Source: JAEWWD01 sp964440115 (lineage in GTDB: Bacteria; Bacillota; Clostridia; Christensenellales; CAG-138). Taken from it: a DNA stretch of 64,000 bases. Below are positions 58,732-64,000 of this stretch, one piece after another (position 1 is the stretch's first letter; each line of letters opens with the position of its first letter). The stretch covers positions 124,001 through 188,000 of the forward strand of contig CAYTPV010000007.1 in assembly GCA_964440115.1 (NCBI GenBank). The letters are read 5' to 3'. The notes under the pieces were generated by a model. That model saw only the letters and a list, made by a program, of their open reading frames with translations, did not search any database and was not told the DNA's origin. Both the position numbers and the translations under genes were made by a program.

Positions 58732-60048
58732 GTGAACGTACGCAAGGTTGTCGCGTTATCGCTGATTTTAATCCTCACCGTTGTATTCGGTTATTTTACC
58801 TTCGCTGGGGCTGCATGGGGGATATATGAGATAAAACCCATGTCTCAACAGATCTCAAAATCCTTAGATTTAGGCGGCGGTATTGCCATCACCTATAAGG
58901 CTAAGGATGCCACCGATCCCGAGTTGAATAAGAATATGGATGCTGTTTACAGCATCATGCGTAAGCGTCTGGATATGCAGGGGTACGATGATGCTGCCAT
59001 CGTTCGCGGCGAAGGCGGGGAAATTGTCGTTCATCTGCCTATCGGCATGGACAATGAAAAGGTATCTACATTGGTTAACTATCTTGGTTCTCCGTCTAAG
59101 CTGGAGTTCAAGGATCCCGACGGAAATGTCGTATTCTCATCTGCGGATATGATTAAAGTCGAAATTCAAAACAGTAGCAATACCACCACCGCTGCTACCA
59201 CTGCGCAAGGCCAAAAACCCGGATATGTGGTAACATTCCAGTTGAATCCGACTGCGACAAAGGCATTTGCTGATTTAACAACCAATCTTTCTGCATCCGG
59301 CAAAAAGATGACTGTTACCATGGACGGCAATACCATCTCCACGCCTCAGATATCCACCCCCATTACGACAGGCAATGCAATCATACCCACAGGCACGTTG
59401 CCGCATGAAACAGCCATGATGTTCTCGCAGCAACTTAAAGGCGGGGCATATCCCATCATGCTGTCTACATCCGGCGCAAAAGCACTCAGCGCAAGCTTGG
59501 GTGATAACGCTGCCACACAGATCGGTATCGCGGTATTAGCCGGTCTGCTGCTGTTATTCGCATTCTGGATCGTCTATTACAGAGTTGCCGGCTTCGTAGG
59601 CGTTCTGTCGATGACCATATACGGACTGCTCATGCTGTTTACCCTCGCTTTGTTCAAGGATGTTCGTCTGTCGCTGTCCAGCCTTGCGGGCTTGCTGCTT
59701 GCGGCAGCGCTGACTGCGGATTGGCATATTGTGTTGTTTGAACAAATGCGCAAGGAAATACAATCCGGAAAATCGCTTCGTTTTGCTTTGAAAAGCTGCT
59801 TTAAACAGGTATGCTCGTCAGCATGGCTACCCGGTACGCTCATACTCGTCGTAACATTCGTATTGCTGTGCGTAACGCAGGGTGCAGTCAAAGCATTTTC
59901 CCTTTACCTGTTTATCGGCAGTTTTCTTGGCCTGTTGGTATCCACTTTCCTTGCCTATGGGCTTATGAACCTTGTGTTAGGGTTTCAATTTCAAAACAAA
60001 GAGCTGTTCCTGCCCCTGCGTTCGCGCCGAGGCGGGGAAACCGCGTAA
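58732..60048 (+). CDS. secD: Divergent SecD-like protein
   Basis: A 438-residue membrane protein related to SecD, which helps SecYEG move exported proteins using the proton gradient. Present: N-terminal span (about 7-27), DLGGGIAITYKA (the DLxGG motif), the P1 beta region with MRKRLDMQGYDDAAIVRGEGG and VHLPIGMDNEKVSTLVNYLG, then five spans. The span-4 motif, normally AVDANVLIFERIRE with a critical Asp, is LTADWHIVLFEQMRKE here, so the Asp is kept in shifted context and the Asn is lost. A Thr/Ala-rich insert (SSNTTTAATTAQGQ) is in P1. GGAGG 8 bases before GTG. Overlapping order secD-secF-recJ is normal in Clostridia. Confidence 0.8.
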   Translation: MNVRKVVALSLILILTVVFGYFTFAGAAWGIYEIKPMSQQISKSLDLGGGIAITYKAKDATDPELNKNMDAVYSIMRKRLDMQGYDDAAIVRGEGGEIVVHLPIGMDNEKVSTLVNYLGSPSKLEFKDPDGNVVFSSADMIKVEIQNSSNTTTAATTAQGQKPGYVVTFQLNPTATKAFADLTTNLSASGKKMTVTMDGNTISTPQISTPITTGNAIIPTGTLPHETAMMFSQQLKGGAYPIMLSTSGAKALSASLGDNAATQIGIAVLAGLLLLFAFWIVYYRVAGFVGVLSMTIYGLLMLFTLALFKDVRLSLSSLAGLLLAAALTADWHIVLFEQMRKEIQSGKSLRFALKSCFKQVCSSAWLPGTLILVVTFVLLCVTQGAVKAFSLYLFIGSFLGLLVSTFLAYGLMNLVLGFQFQNKELFLPLRSRRGGETA

Positions 60049-60063
60049 TTGGAGGGAACGCAG

Positions 60064-60753
60064 ATGGAATTTACAAAGAAATTCAGGCTGACGGTTTTCA
60101 TAATCGCGGGCGTTCTCGTTTTAAGCATCGCGGCATGCCTCGCGATGGGCGGCGTTTCGCTCAGCTCGGAATACTCGGGCGGCGTTCTCAAGACATCTGA
60201 TTTGCTGCGTGACGCACTGATCTGCACAGTAGGCGGGATGGTTTTGCTGTTTGCGTTGCTTGCGATGCGCTCCAAGGCCGCAGCCGGCGGCGCGGGTGCG
60301 ATTGTGCTGCTTATTAACGCGGCTGTGGTGTCGGCTCTTACCTGTGCGATACGGCTTCCGATTTTCAGTTCCTTATTATCTGTCCTGTTGCTTACGATCG
60401 GGCTTTCTGTGTATTCCAGTATGGTACTGTTCAGGCAGATACGTGAGAATATCGCTGCGGATCAACAGGCGGACAGACATATTGCCGGTATAGTCGATAT
60501 GAGCACGCGTGATTGTATGCCACGCTTGATCGGTCCTTCTCTTATCATTGCGCTGATTGCAATATTGATTTGTGTGCTGGGCGGATCTTCGCTTATTCCT
60601 TTTGCTCTGCCTACGGCGATTGCATCAATCGTATGCGCATATACCTCCGTATTCCTTACTGCGGCAATATGGGCAAAACTGACCCCCGAACCTGCGGAAA
60701 AAGCAAAAAAGGCCAAAACCAACAAGAAGAAATCCACGAAAAAGAAAAAGTAA
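60064..60753 (+). CDS. secF: Strongly reduced SecF-like protein
   Basis: A 229-residue protein in the secF place. Six spans remain, but the extracytoplasmic P1 domain of SecF (usual total near 290-310) is almost gone: after span 1 only about 20 residues (SLSSEYSGGVLKTSD) stand before span 2. The span-4 motif, normally GYSVNDTVVVFDRIREN, is GLSVYSSMVLFRQIREN, so the conserved Asn-Asp pair is absent. The C-terminus is a Lys-rich tail (KKAKTNKKKSTKKKK). Either it works with the SecD-like protein in an altered way or it is decaying. ATG 60064 is set by GGAGG; the frame opens at TTG 60049. Confidence 0.7.
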   Translation: MEFTKKFRLTVFIIAGVLVLSIAACLAMGGVSLSSEYSGGVLKTSDLLRDALICTVGGMVLLFALLAMRSKAAAGGAGAIVLLINAAVVSALTCAIRLPIFSSLLSVLLLTIGLSVYSSMVLFRQIRENIAADQQADRHIAGIVDMSTRDCMPRLIGPSLIIALIAILICVLGGSSLIPFALPTAIASIVCAYTSVFLTAAIWAKLTPEPAEKAKKAKTNKKKSTKKKK

Positions 60754-60760
60754 ATCTGTT

Positions 60761-60783
60761 CGGGCGGGCACCATGCCCGCCCG
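60761..60783 (+). other. Hairpin between secF and recJ
   Basis: CGGGCGGGCA (60761-60770) with TGCCCGCCCG (60774-60783), CCA loop; the same 10-base arms as the hairpin after scfA. No T-tract follows, so it is not a convincing intrinsic terminator. Confidence 0.6.
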
Positions 60784-60798
60784 CTGTATTGGAGCCGT

Positions 60799-63201
60799 AT
60801 GCTTCGATTTAAGGAACTTCCGCAGGCAGTTTCTATGAATGCGGTGGAAACAGTTATGCGGGAAAACGAACTCTCCGCGTTCATGGCCTCGCTGCTTGTC
60901 AGCAGGGGCCTGATAAAGCATGATGAAATTCAGGAGTTTTTAAAGCCTTCCATAGATCATCTTTATGATCCGTTCCTGCTGCCGGATATACACAAAGCGG
61001 TCGATAGAATTCAACTTGCTATTCAGAATAAAGAGCAGATTTGCGTATACGGAGATTACGACGCAGACGGGATTTGTGCGACTGCCATACTGATCCAATA
61101 TCTGCAGTCATGCGGCGCATTGGCGGAGCCTTTTGTACCGTCAAGACATCAGGAAGGCTATGGCATGAATGAGGATGCAGTACGCAGGCTTTCCTTGCAG
61201 GGTATCCAGCTCATCATCACTGTTGACAACGGAATCTCGGCATTCAATGAGGCTGCTGTCTGCCGCTCGCTCGGTATAGACGTCATCATAACAGACCATC
61301 ATCAATGCCCCTCTGTATTGCCAATATGCGAGGCAGTCGTCAATCCCCAACGGCCTGACAGCCGATATCCCAACAGTTGCCTTTGCGGTGCTGGTGTTGC
61401 CTTAAAACTGGTGCAGGCTATGGGCGGCTTACAGGCAATTGACCGATACTTGCCGCTTGCAGCCCTCGCCACAGTAGCGGACGTTGTCATGCTCAAAGGG
61501 GAAAATCGCGCTATCGTGGCATTGGGAATGCAAAGAGTATCGGACCATGTCGGGTTAAATGCGTTACTAAGTGTTTCGGGCAGCGCAGGGCAGGAAGTTA
61601 CAAGCGATATGATGGCGTTCCGGCTGGCGCCCCGGCTGAATGCGGCTGGGCGTATGGGTGATGCTTCACGCGCATTATCTCTGCTTCTTACAGAAGATGC
61701 CGAGCAGGCACGAAACATTGCGCTGACGCTCAACGACGAAAATGAACGCCGGCAGGCAGAAGAGCAGCGCATGCTGCGCGATGCGCGCAGTATGCTGCAA
61801 AACAAGGATATTCCCAGTATGCGCGCGATACTTCTATATTCTCGGGATTGGAATCCGGGCGTGATGGGCATTGTTGCAGCGAAGCTGGCGGAAGAGTATT
61901 ATCGCCCTGTGCTGCTGTTTCATCAGCAAGAAGATGTACTAACAGGGTCCTGCAGAAGCATTCCGGACATCCATTTGTTTGACTGTTTGCAGAAATTTGA
62001 AGGGTTCTTCATTCGGTATGGAGGACACGCGCAGGCTGCCGGTATAACCATGCTGCATTCCAATTTTGATACATTTGCGTCCGAATTCGATAAGTATCTT
62101 CGCGAGCATATTCCCGCGCAAACCTTCATACCAACCGTGTATTATGAAAAAGAGATGTCGTTCTCTGAGCTTTCCATCAAAGATGTAGAGGCATTTTCCA
62201 TGCTTGCGCCGTTTGGAGAAGGAAATCCGCAGCCAGTGTTCCTAGTAAAAGGAATTAGGCTTGAAGACATTACGCGAATGGGCCGCAATGACGCGCATTT
62301 ACGCGCAATTGCCGTTCAGGATAACAGGCGCTTGTCAATTGTGGCTTTTGGCCATGGACGACGGGCAGGAGAATGGTCACAGGGCGGTATCTTTGATATG
62401 CTGTATACGCCAGGCATCAATATCTGGCAGCAAACAAAAAAACTGCAGCTCATGCTCAAGGCTGCAAAATCAGTCGTTTTTTTCGACGATCTGTATTACA
62501 TAACGCAGCACCGACTCAAATTCTATGATGCATTTTTTCGGAATGTTTTATATAATGTTACTCGTAGCGCGGTTACGCAGACAGTGGATGACATGGATGA
62601 TGCGGTTGCGCGTTCCGTGTCAGAAAACGATAGCGGAACTTTAATTGTCTGCACCACACCCTACGGCGCACAGCATATTCGTCAGCTTCTAAAAGAACGT
62701 TGCTTGGAAGATGCTCTGGATGTTTTCTGGAATACAGTACCGCCGTCTGCAGGATCGTGCAATGCGCTGCTGCTTGCCCCGTATCCGGATGCAATAGCGG
62801 CAAAGCGATTTAAGAGAATATACTATTTTGATACTGTCGTGCCTTGGTGTATGAAATTCGAAAGCGAATTTGCTTATGTTCCAAACCGGGATTATACGGA
62901 TGAATTGCTTTCTCCGGTTCGATTATCCCGTGAGGGTATGGGGCGAATATACCAAGCATTCACAGCGAAGCTCAAAACCGGAGCTGTTCATCGAGCGGTA
63001 TTGATCAGCGAAGCGGGCGCACAGAGCCAGGAAACTGCATTGCTGGCATTGCTGGTGTTCATCGAATTGGGATTCCTATGCTGGGATATTTCTACTGACA
63101 AGGTGGAAATGGTGACCAATCCCATAGCAAAAGCCCTTTGGGATAGCAGCGTATATGCCGCAGCCAATCAAAATGAACGTGAAGAAGATACGATTGCCTG
63201 A
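60799..63201 (+). CDS. recJ: Single-stranded-DNA exonuclease RecJ
   Basis: An 800-residue RecJ, the 5'-3' ssDNA exonuclease of recombination and mismatch repair. DHH-domain motifs: YGDYDADGICATAIL near 94-108, PSRHQEGYGMN, TVDNGIS and TDHHQCP; DHHA1 domain with RYGGHAQAAGITM; then an OB fold (about 455-560) and a C-terminal Firmicute extension (about 570-800), where Bacillus-type RecJ usually contacts SSB. Length fits this long form. TTGGAG before the ATG. Third in the secD-secF-recJ-relA order; the apt gene that often lies before relA is absent. Confidence 0.94.
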   Translation: MLRFKELPQAVSMNAVETVMRENELSAFMASLLVSRGLIKHDEIQEFLKPSIDHLYDPFLLPDIHKAVDRIQLAIQNKEQICVYGDYDADGICATAILIQYLQSCGALAEPFVPSRHQEGYGMNEDAVRRLSLQGIQLIITVDNGISAFNEAAVCRSLGIDVIITDHHQCPSVLPICEAVVNPQRPDSRYPNSCLCGAGVALKLVQAMGGLQAIDRYLPLAALATVADVVMLKGENRAIVALGMQRVSDHVGLNALLSVSGSAGQEVTSDMMAFRLAPRLNAAGRMGDASRALSLLLTEDAEQARNIALTLNDENERRQAEEQRMLRDARSMLQNKDIPSMRAILLYSRDWNPGVMGIVAAKLAEEYYRPVLLFHQQEDVLTGSCRSIPDIHLFDCLQKFEGFFIRYGGHAQAAGITMLHSNFDTFASEFDKYLREHIPAQTFIPTVYYEKEMSFSELSIKDVEAFSMLAPFGEGNPQPVFLVKGIRLEDITRMGRNDAHLRAIAVQDNRRLSIVAFGHGRRAGEWSQGGIFDMLYTPGINIWQQTKKLQLMLKAAKSVVFFDDLYYITQHRLKFYDAFFRNVLYNVTRSAVTQTVDDMDDAVARSVSENDSGTLIVCTTPYGAQHIRQLLKERCLEDALDVFWNTVPPSAGSCNALLLAPYPDAIAAKRFKRIYYFDTVVPWCMKFESEFAYVPNRDYTDELLSPVRLSREGMGRIYQAFTAKLKTGAVHRAVLISEAGAQSQETALLALLVFIELGFLCWDISTDKVEMVTNPIAKALWDSSVYAAANQNEREEDTIA

Positions 63202-63264
63202 TGCGGGCATCAAGTATATGTACACATCGACTTGCATGTAAGAGTGACGGAGAGGAGGGTGAGC

Positions 63265-64000
63265 ATGGAACAAAGGCCGATCGATTTCTGCGCTGTCAAA
63301 CGGATACCGTTGGAACAGCATGTTGATACGCTTTATGATATATGCAGCAAGACTTTCACGCCTGAACAGCTTGCGGTGTTGCAGAAGGCTGTCAATTTTG
63401 CCAAGGAAGTGCATAAAGAGCAGCGGCGCGAATCCGGAGAACCCTATTACGTCCACCCCGAAGCCGTCGCGATTATGCTCTACAATATGGGTATGGACTA
63501 TGCTACTGTGGTGGCTGGTCTGCTGCACGATGTAATAGAAGATGGCCGGGATGTTACGGTTCAGAAGGTATCCGATCTGTTCGGCGATGAAATCGCCGCA
63601 ATGGTGGATGGCGTAACAAAGCTGACCAAATCCGGTTCTCAGGATTTTGTGACGAAACAGGAACAACAGGCGGAAAACCTGCGCAAGCTGTTTCTTGCGA
63701 TGGCAAACAATGTACGCGTGGTCATCATAAAGCTGGCGGATCGCCTGCACAACATGCGTACCCTCGAATACTGCGATCCCGCAAAAAGGGCGCGCAAAGC
63801 AAAGGAAACCCTCGAAGTTTATGCGCCGCTCGCACACCGCTTTGGTATGGGCGCAATCAAAGGCGAGCTCGAAGATCTTTCCTTCATGCATATGCTGCCG
63901 GATGAATACGAGCAGCTGCGCGCTGCGATTGAGCCGCAGCAGGCTGAACGCATGCGGCTTTTAGACAGCGCAGTTTCCCTCATCCGCGAACAGCTTAACA
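63265..64000 (+). CDS. relA: RelA/SpoT bifunctional (p)ppGpp synthetase/hydrolase (3' end cut)
   Basis: The first 245 residues of a Rel enzyme that makes and degrades the alarmone (p)ppGpp. The complete hydrolase (HD) domain is seen: H64 in YYVHPEAVA, the H88-D89 pair in GLLHDVIEDG, and KLADRLHNMRTLEY; APLAHRFGMGAIKGELEDLSF then begins the region linking to the synthetase. The synthetase, TGS and ACT domains are beyond the right edge. Intact HD residues indicate that hydrolysis is retained. GAGGAGGGTG lies before ATG 63265. It stands 63 bases after recJ. Confidence 0.95.
   Translation, partial: MEQRPIDFCAVKRIPLEQHVDTLYDICSKTFTPEQLAVLQKAVNFAKEVHKEQRRESGEPYYVHPEAVAIMLYNMGMDYATVVAGLLHDVIEDGRDVTVQKVSDLFGDEIAAMVDGVTKLTKSGSQDFVTKQEQQAENLRKLFLAMANNVRVVIIKLADRLHNMRTLEYCDPAKRARKAKETLEVYAPLAHRFGMGAIKGELEDLSFMHMLPDEYEQLRAAIEPQQAERMRLLDSAVSLIREQLN

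Overview
The window looks like a chromosomal stretch of a low-to-mid GC Clostridia-type Bacillota. The signs are Bacillus/Clostridium gene order around nusA-infB-rpsO-pnp-ylxY-pepR, the ylbJ/ylbK/ylbM group, a spoIVFA/spoIVFB-like pair, RqcH, SepF, a SCIFF ranthipeptide locus, strong GGAGG ribosome sites and frequent TTG starts. Genus cannot be set from the sequence alone. Both ends cut genes: mntP on the left, a RelA/SpoT synthetase on the right. No rRNA, tRNA, prophage, intact insertion sequence or CRISPR array was seen.

Layout. 1-2820 (minus strand): truncated mntP, a TIGR04076-family gene and a KimA-like permease. 3143-12056: a translation and RNA operon, rimP-nusA-rnpM-ylxQ-infB-rbfA-nrnA-truB-ribF, from a good promoter. 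12082-18539: rpsO, pnp, a degenerate ylxY, pepR, a dUTPase-like gene and an HlyD-like adaptor. 18597-20143: yggS, sepF and a minimal DivIVA-domain protein (division cluster). 20422-22744: a possible structured leader and a sortase-type surface protein. 23018-26078: ygiQ and lgt. 26164-35328: five tightly packed genes, pncB, a lipoprotein, a 1628-residue multidomain protein, an LDH/MDH-like dehydrogenase and a flavodoxin-like protein. This is the most unusual block and probably concerns NAD or related nucleotides. 35337-38840: a DUF3810 metallopeptidase-like membrane protein (minus), a TIM-barrel isomerase and pgi. 39004-47167: an orphan binding lipoprotein, rodA, the SpoIVFA/FB-like pair, a two-part radical SAM system (TIGR03960 plus DUF2344) and RNase G. 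47276-50138: an FAA-hydrolase-family enzyme, a YerC regulator and rqcH. 50139-53345: ylbJ, ylbK and tmcAL, with ylbK inverted. 53564-55781: pta-ackA. 55805-57378: SCIFF peptide and its radical SAM maturase. 57399-64000: L,D-transpeptidase lipoprotein, a 230-base run of hairpins, divergent secD/secF, recJ and the start of relA.

Most genes are core housekeeping in conserved order. The novelty lies in the giant HD/nucleotidyltransferase/phosphoribosyltransferase-like fusion and its operon, the stripped-down SecD/SecF pair, the 21-unit Gly-Tyr-Gln-Arg-Pro repeat in IF-2, the hairpin array at 58380-58612 and several structured leaders. All functions are inferred from sequence motifs and gene order by eye; no database search was run.
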